This document shows positions 41,631 through 51,837 of a DNA stretch of 64,000 nt, in pieces. The stretch covers positions 1 through 64,000 of the forward strand of contig JADJPW010000014.1 of assembly GCA_016713035.1 (NCBI GenBank). Reading direction: 5' to 3'. Under the pieces are notes generated by a model. It made no database searches. It worked only from the letters and a program-made list of their open reading frames with translations, and was not told the DNA's origin. How positions within the stretch are numbered: the first letter of the stretch is position 1; each line of letters begins with the position of its first letter. Origin of the DNA: Verrucomicrobiaceae bacterium (GTDB taxonomy: Bacteria > Verrucomicrobiota > Verrucomicrobiia > Verrucomicrobiales > Verrucomicrobiaceae). The position numbers and the translations under genes are program-made.

Positions 41631-44600
41631 ATGATCGCCTGGTTCGCCCGTAACTCCGTCGCCGCAAATCTCCTCATGTTCGCCGTCATGGGGCTCGGCA
41701 TCTGGACACTGGCCACCGACCGCATCCCGCTGGAGGTATTCCCAGACACGCCATCGAAATTCCTCTCCGTCAATGTCCCCTATCCTGGAGGCACCCCGGA
41801 GGAGGTCGAGGAAATGATCGTCCTCCGCATCGAAGAGGCCATCACCCAGGTGCCCGGCATCAAGCGCATCTTTTCCACCTCATCCTCCAGCGGTGGCACG
41901 GTGAATATCGAGATGGAGGACGCCTCCCTCGCACGCCAGATCATCGACGACGTCAAAATCCGCGTCGATGCCATCCCGAACTTCCCCGCACTCGCCGAGC
42001 GGCCCAGCATCCAGCATGACGACTTCATGAGCAGCGTCATCAGCATCGTCCTCAGTGCCGATATGGCCGAGCGCGACCTCCGCCGCCTCGGGGAGCAAGT
42101 ACGCGATGAAATCGCCGCCCTGCCAGAGATCACTCACTCCACCCTCAGCGGTGTGCGGCAGTATGAAATCAGCATCGAGATCCCAGAGGCCACCCTGCGG
42201 AAATACGGCCTCACCTTGGAAAAAATCAGCACCGCCATCCGCAGCAGCGCCATCGACCTCCCCGCAGGTGTCGTGCAGACAGAGGCCGGTGACGTCTCCA
42301 TCCGCACACGCGGCCGTGCCTACACTGGCAACGACTACGCACGCATCGTCATCCTCACCCGTGCAGATGGCACCCGCGTCACCCTCGGTGAGCTAGCTAC
42401 CATCAACGACGGCTTCAACGAAAACCCACTCATCGCCCGGCTCGATGGGCGCCGCTGCGTCATGGTCAATGTCATGCGTGAAGGTGGCCAAAACGCCATC
42501 CACATCGCCGAAGCCGTCAAAAAATACATCTCAGAGGCCTCCCAGCGCTACCCACAGGGCGTAAAGCTCGAGTTCTGGAACGATCGCTCCAAAATCGTCA
42601 AAGGCCGCATCACCCTGCTGCTCCAAAATGCTCGCAGCAGCCTCATTCTCGTCTTCATCTGCGTCGGCCTCTTCTTGCGGCTCGATGCCGTCTTCTGGGT
42701 CGCCCTCGGCATGGTCATGAGCTTCCTCGGAGCCTTCACCCTCATGCCCTACTTCGGGCAATCCATCAATCTCAGCAGCGTCTTCGGCTTCATCCTCGTC
42801 CTCGGCATCGTCGTCGATGATGCCATCGTCACCTCTGAGCAGGTCGATACCATGCGCCAGCAGGGCCTAGAGCCGCTCGAGGCCGCAATCGAGGGCACTC
42901 GCCGCCTCGCAGCTCCCATCACCTTTGGCGTCCTCACCACCATCGTCGCCTTCCTCCCCATGCTCATCGGCATTGGTGACTTTGGGAGTTACCTCTCCCC
43001 CATCGCCATCGTCTTCGTCAGCGTCATGCTTTTGGCCCTCATGGAGACCAAACTGATTCTCCCCAGCCATCTCGCTCACCGCACACCCATCCTCAGCCGC
43101 ATCGCAGACGTTTTAGAGCCCCTGCACCAGCTTTCCGAGCGTACACTGAAAAAAGCCGTCGATATCGCCTACCGGCCCACGCTGCGTTTTTGCCTCAAAT
43201 TCCGTTACAGCGTGCTCGCGGCCTTTTTTGGCGGTTTGGCCGTCTTATTCGCCATTTTTTGGAGTGGGCGCATCGCCACCACACTCTTCCCCCGCGTCGC
43301 TAGCGAGCGCATCACCTGCAACCTCGTCATGCTCGATGGCACACCCTTTGAAGCCACCGATGCCCACATCAGCCGCATCTACGCCATCGCCGAGCAGATG
43401 CGCAAAGACTACGTCGGCACAGATGGCCGCCCCGTCATCCGTGGCATCATCTCCAGCACCGGCGCCAGCATGGGCAGCCGTGGGGGCAGCAGCAGCGGTG
43501 GAGGTGGCGGTGGCTCCCACGTCGGTGAGGTCACTATCGAGACCTACGGCCCAGAGGAGCGCAGCCTCCAAGTCAGCACCATCGCCATGTCCGATGACTG
43601 GCGCAAACGCATCACCGACTACTACGGCGGCCCCATCGTCGGTGCTGAGGAGATGAACTTCCGCGCAGAAATCATGCGCCCCAGTGATCCCATCGACATC
43701 CAGCTCAGTGGCACCAATCCAGACGAGCTCCTCGCCCTCTCCGATCAGATCAAAGCCCACCTCAACACCCTCGCCGGCGTCTTTGACGTCTCCGACAGCC
43801 TCGACAGCGGGCGCAATGAAATCCAGCTCCGCCTCAAGCCCGAAGCGCAGCAATTCGGCATCACCGTCAATGACCTCGCACGCCAAGTGCGCGGCGTCTT
43901 TTATGGCGATGAGGTGCAGCGCATCCAGCGTGGGCGCAATGAGGTCAAAGTCATGCTCCGCTTCCCCAAAGCAGATCGTCAAAACCTCGCCACACTCGAC
44001 AACATGCGTGTGCGTGGTGCCAACGGCATGGAAATCCCCTTTGCCCGCGTCGCAGAGGCCAAAGTCGGCAAAAGCTTCTCCTCCATCAAACGTGTCGATC
44101 GCCGCCGTGCCCTCAACATCAGCGCCGACGTCAACAAAAACACCACCAACCCCGCTGCGGTGCGTGAATCCATCACACCCTACCTCACGGAGCTCCTCGC
44201 TACCCATCCGCACATCCAGTGGAGCTTCGAAGGAGAGGCCCGTGCTGAGCGAGAAAGCAAAAGCGCCCTCCTCCTCTCCTCCGTCCTCGTCCTCTTCGCC
44301 CTCTACGCCCTCATCGCCATCCCGTTGAAGAGCTACTTACAGCCCATCATCGTGCTCGTCCTCATTCCTTTTGGTATCGTCGGTGCCGTGCTCGGCCACG
44401 TCTTCCATGGCAACATGCCCCTCAGCATCATGAGCCTCTGCGGCATCCTCGGAGTCTCCGGCGTCATCGTCAATGACACCCTCGTCCTCGTCGATCGCAT
44501 CAATGAGCTGCGTGACGAAACGGGCGACATGAAGCACGCCGTCACCGAAGGCAGCGCCTCACGCTTCCGCGCCATCTTCCTCACGCAGATCACCACCTTC

Positions 44601-44888
44601 GTCGGCCTCGTTCCGCTGATTTTCAATATGGGGCCGCTCGTCGATCACTCACCGCCCATCATCAAAGGCATTCTTGAATGGATCTTCGGTGACAACCGTA
44701 CTGCCCAAGCCACCAGTGCCCAGTTCCTCACGCCCATGTCTGTCGCCATGGGATACGGCAGCCTCACCGCCACCATCATCACCCTCTACCTCGTCCCCAT
44801 GGCCTACCTCGTCCTGGAGGACATCCGCCAGCTCTTCCGCCGCGTCTTTCATCTGTTCACGCCTAGCCTCACACCGGCCACACTCTAA
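41631..44888 (+). CDS. RND-superfamily efflux permease (AcrB/HAE1 type)
   Basis: 1085 residues. Opens MIAWFARNSVAANLLMFAVM. Porter-domain sequence RIPLEVFPDTPSKFLSVNVP and YPGGTPEEVEEMIVLRIEEA; twelve helices in two sets, with FILVLGIVVDDAIVTSEQVD carrying the transmembrane-relay acids and LSIMSLCGILGVSGVIVNDT in the second half. An inserted glycine/serine-rich stretch (about 617-630) lies in the second porter loop. RND permeases couple export to proton influx and need a periplasmic adaptor and outer-membrane channel; neither is adjacent. The FAH-family gene starts 17 bases downstream. Confidence 0.92.
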   Translation: MIAWFARNSVAANLLMFAVMGLGIWTLATDRIPLEVFPDTPSKFLSVNVPYPGGTPEEVEEMIVLRIEEAITQVPGIKRIFSTSSSSGGTVNIEMEDASLARQIIDDVKIRVDAIPNFPALAERPSIQHDDFMSSVISIVLSADMAERDLRRLGEQVRDEIAALPEITHSTLSGVRQYEISIEIPEATLRKYGLTLEKISTAIRSSAIDLPAGVVQTEAGDVSIRTRGRAYTGNDYARIVILTRADGTRVTLGELATINDGFNENPLIARLDGRRCVMVNVMREGGQNAIHIAEAVKKYISEASQRYPQGVKLEFWNDRSKIVKGRITLLLQNARSSLILVFICVGLFLRLDAVFWVALGMVMSFLGAFTLMPYFGQSINLSSVFGFILVLGIVVDDAIVTSEQVDTMRQQGLEPLEAAIEGTRRLAAPITFGVLTTIVAFLPMLIGIGDFGSYLSPIAIVFVSVMLLALMETKLILPSHLAHRTPILSRIADVLEPLHQLSERTLKKAVDIAYRPTLRFCLKFRYSVLAAFFGGLAVLFAIFWSGRIATTLFPRVASERITCNLVMLDGTPFEATDAHISRIYAIAEQMRKDYVGTDGRPVIRGIISSTGASMGSRGGSSSGGGGGGSHVGEVTIETYGPEERSLQVSTIAMSDDWRKRITDYYGGPIVGAEEMNFRAEIMRPSDPIDIQLSGTNPDELLALSDQIKAHLNTLAGVFDVSDSLDSGRNEIQLRLKPEAQQFGITVNDLARQVRGVFYGDEVQRIQRGRNEVKVMLRFPKADRQNLATLDNMRVRGANGMEIPFARVAEAKVGKSFSSIKRVDRRRALNISADVNKNTTNPAAVRESITPYLTELLATHPHIQWSFEGEARAERESKSALLLSSVLVLFALYALIAIPLKSYLQPIIVLVLIPFGIVGAVLGHVFHGNMPLSIMSLCGILGVSGVIVNDTLVLVDRINELRDETGDMKHAVTEGSASRFRAIFLTQITTFVGLVPLIFNMGPLVDHSPPIIKGILEWIFGDNRTAQATSAQFLTPMSVAMGYGSLTATIITLYLVPMAYLVLEDIRQLFRRVFHLFTPSLTPATL

Positions 44889-44905
44889 CTTTTCTCTCTC
44901 CCACC

Positions 44906-45733
44906 ATGCTCCTCTACCGCACCACCAACGGCATCTACCTCCAAAGCAGCAACTCTTGGCATCTCGTCCCCGCCACAGACTGGGACACGCTTTTTAACAT
45001 GCCTGGACTCGCCGCGCATCTCACCCAGATCACTCAGAGCACACCCGCAGTGCCCGCGCCCGCCGCAGACAGCATCCTCGCCCCCATCGGCACGCAGGAA
45101 GTGTGGGCAGCAGGCGTCACCTACTTCCGCAGCCGCACCGCACGCATGGAGGAGAGCAAAGACGCCGGTGGCGGCAGCTTCTACGACCGCGTCTATGCCG
45201 CCGAGCGTCCAGAGATCTTCTTCAAAGCCACACCACAGCGCGTGGCACACCCAGGGCAGGCCATGCATCTCCGTGCCGACTCGAAATGGATGGTCCCAGA
45301 GCCCGAGCTCACCCTCGCCATCAACAGCTCCGGTCAGCTCATCGGCTCCACCATCGGCAATGACCTCTCCTGCCGCGACATCGAAGGAGAAAATCCCCTC
45401 TACCTCCCGCAGGCGAAGTGCTTCAAGCTCTGCGCCGCACTCGGTCCCGCCCTCCTCATCCACAGTGAGCCCCTCGCCTCCACCACACGCATTCACCTGC
45501 GCATCGAGCGAGCCAGCGCCACCGCCTTTGAGGGCGATACCACCCTCGCTCAGCTCAAGCGCACTCCCAGCGAGCTCGCAGGCTTTCTCTTCCGTGACAA
45601 TACCTTCCCCACCGGCTCCTTCCTCATGACCGGCACCGGCATCGTCCCAGGGGATGACTTCACCCTCCGCAGCGCCGACATCGTCCACATCACCATCGAC
45701 GGCATCGGCACCCTCAGCAATCCGATGGCCTGA
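44906..45733 (+). CDS. Fumarylacetoacetate hydrolase (FAH) family protein
   Basis: 275 residues. FAH-domain motifs: WAAGVTYFRSRTARMEES, RPEIFFKATPQRVAHPGQAM, PEPELTLAINSSGQLIGSTI followed by GNDLSCRDIEGENPLYLPQA (metal-binding acids E and D in order), and FPTGSFLMTGTGIVPGDDFT. The family hydrolyses or decarboxylates beta-diketo and 2-keto acids with Mg2+. Closest in style to members acting on sugar-acid derivatives, but substrate is inference. The ATG follows the RND stop by 17 bases. Confidence 0.88.
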   Translation: MLLYRTTNGIYLQSSNSWHLVPATDWDTLFNMPGLAAHLTQITQSTPAVPAPAADSILAPIGTQEVWAAGVTYFRSRTARMEESKDAGGGSFYDRVYAAERPEIFFKATPQRVAHPGQAMHLRADSKWMVPEPELTLAINSSGQLIGSTIGNDLSCRDIEGENPLYLPQAKCFKLCAALGPALLIHSEPLASTTRIHLRIERASATAFEGDTTLAQLKRTPSELAGFLFRDNTFPTGSFLMTGTGIVPGDDFTLRSADIVHITIDGIGTLSNPMA

Positions 45734-45774
45734 GTGGAGCGGCCCAGCTGCTCACGCCAAGCAAAAGAACCACC

Positions 45775-48570
45775 GTGCGCCTCATCCATACCATCGCCCT
45801 TCTCGCCCTTGCGATCCCAGCAGTCGCTGCCGCAGCAGATGGCGTGGAATACTTTGAGACTCAGGTGCGCCCACTGCTCGTGAAGCACTGCTACGAATGC
45901 CACTCCATCGCAGCAGGGAAACAAAAAGGCGGACTCCTCCTCGATCACCGCGCTGGCTGGCAAAAAGGCGGCGACTCCGGCCCCACACTCCTGCCTGGGA
46001 ATCCGGCCAAGAGTCTCTTCATCCATAGCATCCGCTATGAAGACGAAGACCTGCAAATGCCCCCGAAGTCAAAACTGCCCGCAGATGCCATCCGCATCCT
46101 CGAGCACTGGATCGCCATCGGAGCACCAGATCCGCGCACCAGCACTCCCAGCACCGCAGCCCCGAAAAAAACCATCGACATCGACGCTGCACGCCAAACT
46201 TGGGCCTACCGCCCGCTTCAAAAAAGCGCCGTGCCAGCCGTGAAGGCCACATCCTGGCCACGCAATGACATCGACGCCTTTGTGCTCGCGGAGATCGAAT
46301 CCAAAGGCCTCACTCCTGCCGCAGATGCAGATCTGCGCAGCCTGAAGCGCCGCCTCAGCTACGATCTCACCGGCCTACCGCCAGATGATGCGGAAATCAC
46401 CGATCTGGAGGCTGAAATCGACAGCATGCTATCCAGCCCCGCCTTTGGCGAAAAATGGGGCCGCCACTGGCTGGATCTCGCACGCTACGCCGACTCGAAT
46501 GGCGGTGATCGGAACTACACCTTCTACCAAGCTTGGCGTTACCGGAACTACGTCATCGACAGCTTCAACCGCGACAAATCCTACTATGACTTCATCCGCC
46601 AGCAGCTCGCCGGTGATTTGCTGCCTGCGGAAAATGATGCGCAACGCCGCGAGCAGCTCATCGCGGCCACCTTTCTCTCCCTCGGGCCGAAAATGCTCAC
46701 CGAACGCGACAAAGAAAAGCTCCACCTCGATACCGTCGATGAGCAGCTCGACACCATAGGCAAAGCCATGCTCGGACTCTCGCTCGGCTGTGCCCGCTGC
46801 CATGATCACAAGTTCGATCCCATCACCCAGCGCGATTACTACGCCCTCGCAGGCATCCTGCGCGGCACAGAGGTCGTCATGGGCACGCGAAACGGCTGCG
46901 TAAACGTCGCCAGTTGGGTCGAGCAGCCGCTCCCGCAGCCCGGCCCTGCCTATGCCGATCTGAAGCTGCAAATCGAGCGACTAGAGCTCGCCATGCGACT
47001 CAAAGTCGAGCGCGACTTCATGGAAACCGTCGCTGGCAAAAAAGCCCTCACCAAGCTGCCTCTCGCAGGCGTGATCTATGATGAAGCCAGCGCAGAGCTC
47101 CTCGGTGACTGGCGGCAGTCCAGTCTCTCTAAAAACCGCTTCGGCGATTTTTACATCCACGACGACAAAAAGGGCAAAGGCGCAAAAAAAGCCCTGTTTC
47201 GCGGTGCCCTGCCAGAAACCGGCATCTACGAAGTACGCATCGCATACCCCGCGAAGGGCAACTGCGACAAAAAAGTCCCCATCACCGTCGAAGCCTTCGA
47301 TGGCGTGCATCAGATCATCTTTAACCAGACCAAGAAACCCAGCATCGGCGGACTGTTTGAGCCCATTGGTCGATTTCATTTTGAAAAAGGCGGGCGCGTC
47401 AATGTCATCGTCGGTACCGAAGGCACCACCGAGTATGTCATCGTCGATGCCGTGCAGTTCATCTCCGAAAAGGACATCCCACGCGAGTCCATGGCCATCG
47501 CCATGGTCAGTGGCAGCAAAAAAGGCGACCCACTGCTCATGATGGACAGCGCTGCACTGACCAAAACACTCGATCAACAGATCAATTCACTCAAAGCCGC
47601 CGAGCTAGCCATGGCACCGCGTGATTTCCGCGACGCAGGTGATTTAAACCTCCGTGTGCGCGGCGAGGTGAACCAACTCGGCCCCAAAGTGCCGCGAAAC
47701 TTCCCCAGCGTGCTCCACCGTGGCCCCGCACCAAAAATCGCCACCGGATCGAGCGGACGCCTCCAGCTCGCGGAATGGATCGTTAGCCCCGAAAACACCC
47801 TGCTGGATCGCGTGATCGTGAATCGCCTCTGGGCAAAGCTCTTTGGCCGTGGCCTCGTCAGCACCGTCGATAACTTTGGTGTGCAAGGTGAGAAACCCAC
47901 CCATCCCGCGCTGCTCGATCACCTCGCTGCAAAATTCCGCGCCTCTGGCGGCTCCATCAAAGCACTCATTCGCGACATGGTCCTCAGCCGCACCTACCAG
48001 CTCGCTGCCGAAGGTGAATCTCATCGGGTGACCGCCGATCCAGAGAACAAACTCTTCGCCCGGCATGCCTACCGCCGCCTCACCGCCGAAGAGATCCGCG
48101 ATAGCCTGCTCATGCTCACCGGAGAGCTGAAGACTGATCAAGCCGCCGCCACCGCCATCACCTATGGCGAAGATCTCGATGACCCGATGAAAATCGACAA
48201 ACTCACCCATCGCAGCATTTACCTCCCCGTCGCTCGCAACAACCTCGCGCCCGACCTCGAAATTTTCGACGCCGCGAATCCAGAGATGACCAGCGGCGAC
48301 CGCCCGCTCACCACCGTGCCCACGCAGGCCTTGTATCTGCTCAACAGCTCATTTTTGCAGAAAAGTGCCGCCACACTCGCCCAGCAAGCCTACGCCCAGG
48401 CTGATCCGGTCACATGGCTCCACCAGACCATCCTCGGCCACGCACCCAGTGCCGCAGCCTCCGAGCGTGCGAATGATTTCGTCAACACCGGCAACACAGA
48501 CCGTGAAAAAGCACTCGCAGACCTCGCGCACGTGTTGCTCGCTTCCACGGAGTTCCTGTTTTTCGACTAA
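45775..48570 (+). CDS. Planctomycete-type cytochrome / DUF1549 / DUF1553 secreted protein
   Basis: 931 residues from a GTG at 45775 with a signal peptide (MRLIHTIALLALAIPAVAAA). A cytochrome-like segment with heme motif CYECH near residues 39-43 (HCYECHSIAAGKQKGGLLLD). DUF1549 follows (NDIDAFVLAEIESKGLTPAA, WGRHWLDLARYADSNGGDRN; a second CARCHDHKFDPI site near 345). An inserted golvesin-like beta domain lies at about 430-570 (ITVEAFDGVHQIIFNQTKKP). DUF1553 closes the protein (LLDRVIVNRLWAKLFGRGLV, DRPLTTVPTQALYLLNSSFL). It pairs with the DUF1501 gene 15 bases downstream, the standard arrangement. Exact role unknown; proposed in polysaccharide use. Confidence 0.92.
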   Translation: MRLIHTIALLALAIPAVAAAADGVEYFETQVRPLLVKHCYECHSIAAGKQKGGLLLDHRAGWQKGGDSGPTLLPGNPAKSLFIHSIRYEDEDLQMPPKSKLPADAIRILEHWIAIGAPDPRTSTPSTAAPKKTIDIDAARQTWAYRPLQKSAVPAVKATSWPRNDIDAFVLAEIESKGLTPAADADLRSLKRRLSYDLTGLPPDDAEITDLEAEIDSMLSSPAFGEKWGRHWLDLARYADSNGGDRNYTFYQAWRYRNYVIDSFNRDKSYYDFIRQQLAGDLLPAENDAQRREQLIAATFLSLGPKMLTERDKEKLHLDTVDEQLDTIGKAMLGLSLGCARCHDHKFDPITQRDYYALAGILRGTEVVMGTRNGCVNVASWVEQPLPQPGPAYADLKLQIERLELAMRLKVERDFMETVAGKKALTKLPLAGVIYDEASAELLGDWRQSSLSKNRFGDFYIHDDKKGKGAKKALFRGALPETGIYEVRIAYPAKGNCDKKVPITVEAFDGVHQIIFNQTKKPSIGGLFEPIGRFHFEKGGRVNVIVGTEGTTEYVIVDAVQFISEKDIPRESMAIAMVSGSKKGDPLLMMDSAALTKTLDQQINSLKAAELAMAPRDFRDAGDLNLRVRGEVNQLGPKVPRNFPSVLHRGPAPKIATGSSGRLQLAEWIVSPENTLLDRVIVNRLWAKLFGRGLVSTVDNFGVQGEKPTHPALLDHLAAKFRASGGSIKALIRDMVLSRTYQLAAEGESHRVTADPENKLFARHAYRRLTAEEIRDSLLMLTGELKTDQAAATAITYGEDLDDPMKIDKLTHRSIYLPVARNNLAPDLEIFDAANPEMTSGDRPLTTVPTQALYLLNSSFLQKSAATLAQQAYAQADPVTWLHQTILGHAPSAAASERANDFVNTGNTDREKALADLAHVLLASTEFLFFD

Positions 48571-48585
48571 AGTCCCCTTCTCATC

Positions 48586-50025
48586 ATGACTACGCCTCCT
48601 CAGCCCCGTCAGTCTTCCGCTTCGGCCATGCCGAAGGCGCATCTTGTGGGACAAGGGGGCTACATGACGCGTCGCCACGCTCTGCAAAGCGCCGCCTGCG
48701 GATTCGGGGCATTGGCGCTCGATGGCATCGCCACGGCGGCTAGTTTGCCGCGTGGGCTGCACCACACGCCACGGGCGAAGCGGGTGATCTTTCTCTTCAT
48801 GCATGGCGGTCCGTCGCAGGTGGATACTTTCGACTTCAAGCCGCTGCTCTCGCAGATGGATGGCAAAAAACTACCCTTCGCTCCGGCAAAGAATCTCGAT
48901 CCATCGTCCACCAGCCAAGCAAAGCTGCTCGGTTCGCCATGGAAATTCTCGCAGCATGGTGAGAGCGGCCTGTGGGGCAGCGACTTGTTCCCCGAGGTGT
49001 CGAAACGCCTGGATGACCTCTGTGTCATCCGCTCCATGCAGAGCAAAGGCCAGTCGCACGGCCAGGCAGTGTGCATGATGCACACTGGCGCGGACAATTT
49101 CGTGCGTCCGTCCATCGGCTCCTGGATCAGCTATGGTCTGGGCAGTGAAAATGCGGACCTGCCAGCCTTTGTGAGCATCAGCCCCGCTGCGACGCATGGT
49201 GGGCCGCGGAATTACGGCAGCGCTTTCCTGCCAGCGGCGCATCAGGGCACCACCGTCGGTCGTGCTGGGAGGCTCGGCAAAGACGCCACCTTCCGTTTCC
49301 TCGATGCCAGTGGTGATTCCGCCGATCAGAATCGAAAGCTCACTCTGCTCCAAGCGATGAACCGTGAGCACCTCCAGCGCACGCGCCACGCACCCGTCGA
49401 GGGCATGATCCAGAGCATGGAGCTGGCCTTTCGCATGCAGCGTGAGGCTCCCGGCGTGATGGACATCGAAAACGAGCCCGCGCACATTAAAGCGCTCTAC
49501 GGCATCGGTGATAGCGTGACAGACAACTACGGTCGCCAGTGCCTGCTCGCGCGGCGTTTTGCCGAAGCAGGCGTGCGCTACATCCAGGTCAGCACCCCGA
49601 ATGTCTGGGACCAGCACAGCGACCTCATCAAAGGCCATAGCAAAAATGCCGCCGCCGTGGATCGCCCCATCGCTGGCCTGCTCACCGATTTGAAGCAGCG
49701 CGGCCTGCTGGAGGATACGCTCGTCGTCTGGGGTGGTGAATTCGGCCGCACGCCCATCGTGCAGGGCGCGAACGGCCGTGATCACAATCCCCAGGGCTTT
49801 ACCATGTGGCTCGCTGGCGGTGGGGTGAAAAGTGGCCACGCGTACGGCGAGACGGACGAGTTCGGCTACTACGCCGTGAAGGATAAAGTCCACATGCACG
49901 ATCTCCACGCCACCATCCTGCATCTTCTGGGCATCGATCACTTGAAGCTGACGTATCGCTATGCCGGAAGAGATTTCCGCCTCACCGATGTGTATGGTGA
50001 GGTGGTGACGGGGCTTTTTGCCTGA
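48586..50025 (+). CDS. DUF1501 family secreted protein, partner of the DUF1549/DUF1553 gene
   Basis: 479 residues. Twin-arginine-type region MTRRHALQSAACGFGALALD preceded by about 26 extra residues; the internal ATG at 48664 would begin exactly at MTRRHA and may be the true start. Motifs: FLFMHGGPSQVDTFDFKPLL, SWISYGLGSENADLPAFVSI, CLLARRFAEAGVRYIQVSTP, GGEFGRTPIVQGANGRDHNP and HDLHATILHLLGIDHLKLTY. Intact. Probably exported together with its upstream partner. Confidence 0.93.
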   Translation: MTTPPQPRQSSASAMPKAHLVGQGGYMTRRHALQSAACGFGALALDGIATAASLPRGLHHTPRAKRVIFLFMHGGPSQVDTFDFKPLLSQMDGKKLPFAPAKNLDPSSTSQAKLLGSPWKFSQHGESGLWGSDLFPEVSKRLDDLCVIRSMQSKGQSHGQAVCMMHTGADNFVRPSIGSWISYGLGSENADLPAFVSISPAATHGGPRNYGSAFLPAAHQGTTVGRAGRLGKDATFRFLDASGDSADQNRKLTLLQAMNREHLQRTRHAPVEGMIQSMELAFRMQREAPGVMDIENEPAHIKALYGIGDSVTDNYGRQCLLARRFAEAGVRYIQVSTPNVWDQHSDLIKGHSKNAAAVDRPIAGLLTDLKQRGLLEDTLVVWGGEFGRTPIVQGANGRDHNPQGFTMWLAGGGVKSGHAYGETDEFGYYAVKDKVHMHDLHATILHLLGIDHLKLTYRYAGRDFRLTDVYGEVVTGLFA

Positions 50026-50091
50026 GTCTTCTCGCTCTCGACGGCAAATCACCTTGTCAAAAGGGAGCGTCGCCGCTTCAATGCAGGCCGA

Positions 50092-50841
50092 ATGGCAGCA
50101 CCGACACGCCTGGATACCTTGCAACCTGTGGAACTCGCGGACGGCGTGGAGATTAAGCTACGTGTGGCGGGTCCGGCAGTGCGCAGCACGGCTTGGCTCA
50201 TTGATCTGCTGATTTTTTGCGCCGGTGTCTTCGCGTTGCTGCTGTTTCTGAATCTGTTTGTGGCGCAGTGGATTGGTTTTGAGATGTCCCAGGGCTTCAC
50301 GGCGCTGGTTCTCTTTGTCAGCGTGTGGTTTTATAATGTGTTCTTCGAGGCCAGCCGCTGGGGCCGCACTCCTGGGCAAAAGGCGATGAAAATCCGCGTC
50401 GTCAGCCTCACCGGTGGCCCCGTCACGGTCTCCCAGGCGGTGCTGCGGAATTTTCTGCGCGTGATCGACTTCATGCCCTTCATGTATCTCACGGGCTTCC
50501 TCGCCTGCCTCTTCACGCGGCGGTTTCAGCGCCTCGGTGACTTGGTCGCTGGCACCGTGATGGTTTATGCCGATCCACCGCCGGTGACGCTGAATCAGAC
50601 CCAGATCCATGCCGAGCGCCGTGCGCCGCCCGTGGTGCTCACACGCGAGGAGCAGGCTGCGCTGCTCCAGTTCATCGAGCGTGCTCCACACTGGTCCGAT
50701 GAGCGCCGGGTGGAGCTAGCCAATGTGGTGGAGCCACTCACGCAGTCGATCGGCCATGAGGGCCTGAGCCGACTCTGCGGCATGGCGCTCTGGCTTCAGG
50801 AACCCGAGAAAAAAGACAGCTTCACGCGGCTCAAAGTCTAA
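50092..50841 (+). CDS. RDD family membrane protein
   Basis: 249 residues. RDD signature: GPAVRSTAWLIDLLIFCAGV (Arg, Asp), FEASRWGRTPGQKAMKIRVV and FTRRFQRLGDLVAGTVMVYA (final Asp). Three to four membrane helices, then a cytosolic tail. RDD genes commonly open the SpoIIM/DUF4129/MoxR/DUF58 cluster, and the SpoIIM-like gene follows 12 bases later. Function unproven; transport has been suggested for some members. Confidence 0.88.
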   Translation: MAAPTRLDTLQPVELADGVEIKLRVAGPAVRSTAWLIDLLIFCAGVFALLLFLNLFVAQWIGFEMSQGFTALVLFVSVWFYNVFFEASRWGRTPGQKAMKIRVVSLTGGPVTVSQAVLRNFLRVIDFMPFMYLTGFLACLFTRRFQRLGDLVAGTVMVYADPPPVTLNQTQIHAERRAPPVVLTREEQAALLQFIERAPHWSDERRVELANVVEPLTQSIGHEGLSRLCGMALWLQEPEKKDSFTRLKV

Positions 50842-50853
50842 TCCCCACCGGCC

Positions 50854-51837
50854 ATGACACCTTCGCAGTTCGAAAAACACATCCTCCCGCGCTGGCAGCG
50901 ACTCCAGCACCTCATCGAGGTGGCAGAGACGCCCTCCCGGCGTGCTGAGGCAGATGTGACCGTGCTCCCAGCCGCTTTTCGCGAAGTCAGTCATGATCTC
51001 AGTGTCGCCCAGCATCGCATGAGCCCGCAGCGCACCGTGCAGCGTCTCAATGAGCTGGTCATCCGTGGCTACCGCGTGCTGGAGCGCCGCACTGCGGGCG
51101 GAGCAGAGAGCTTCCTCAACATGATCCTCGTCACCTTCCCGCAGCTCGTGCGTGCGGAGTGGCGGCTCTTCTGGTGGTGCAGCGCGGTGGTGTATGTGCC
51201 CTTCCTCGCGCTGCTTTTTCTCACTCCGCACTATCCAGAGTGGGCCATGGCGCTACTCGGACCCGATGGCATGGCCGATGCCGAGCAAATGTACGGCGAA
51301 GGAGCGGATCTCATCGAGGAGCTGCGCGGGAAATTCGGCTCCGACTTCGCCATGTTCTGCTTTTACATTTGGAACAACGTCAGCATCGACTTCCGCTGCT
51401 TCGCGGGTGGGCTACTCGGTGGCGTGGGTGCCCTGCTGGTGCTGCTTTTTAATGGCATCTACCTCGGTGCTTTTGCTGGCTACATCTGGTATGCAGGTGA
51501 TCCTACCAATTTCTGGCTCTGGGTCTGCGGGCACGGGCCACTGGAGATGACAGGCATGGTGATCTCCGGTGTCGCAGGCTTTCGGCTGGGGCTCTCCATT
51601 TTAAAACCGGGACGCATGCTGCGGCGTGAGGCGCTGGTGCTCGCGGGACGTCGTGCGCTGCCGCTCATCATCGGCGCTGCCGTCATGACCACGCTCGCAG
51701 CAGTGATCGAAGGCTTCTGGTCACCGCGCCAGTTCTCACCACTCATCAAGCATAGCTTCGGAGCCGTGCAGTGGGCCATCATCGCGGCGTTTTTCCTTTT
51801 CGCAGGAAGGAGGGGCGCAGCGACACATGCGGCTTGA
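50854..51837 (+). CDS. Stage II sporulation protein M-like (SpoIIM/DUF95) membrane protein
   Basis: 327 residues. A soluble N-terminal helical part (1-95), then five to six helices: EWRLFWWCSAVVYVPFLALL, YIWNNVSIDFRCFAGGLLGG with the typical NN..I..F pattern, FNGIYLGAFAGYIWYAG and GHGPLEMTGMVISGVAGFRL, the SpoIIM signature. Organism is not expected to sporulate; this is the broadly distributed homologue found with RDD and DUF4129 genes. The following gene starts inside its last 11 bases. Confidence 0.88.
   Translation: MTPSQFEKHILPRWQRLQHLIEVAETPSRRAEADVTVLPAAFREVSHDLSVAQHRMSPQRTVQRLNELVIRGYRVLERRTAGGAESFLNMILVTFPQLVRAEWRLFWWCSAVVYVPFLALLFLTPHYPEWAMALLGPDGMADAEQMYGEGADLIEELRGKFGSDFAMFCFYIWNNVSIDFRCFAGGLLGGVGALLVLLFNGIYLGAFAGYIWYAGDPTNFWLWVCGHGPLEMTGMVISGVAGFRLGLSILKPGRMLRREALVLAGRRALPLIIGAAVMTTLAAVIEGFWSPRQFSPLIKHSFGAVQWAIIAAFFLFAGRRGAATHAA

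Noticed and set aside
43245..44213. 322-codon minus-strand frame opposite the RND gene
   Set aside because: Same antisense artefact; the RND protein is intact in the plus strand.
48871..50124. 417-codon minus-strand frame opposite the DUF1501 gene
   Set aside because: The plus-strand frame has the full DUF1501 motif set; the antisense frame shows no domain and inconsistent hydrophobicity.
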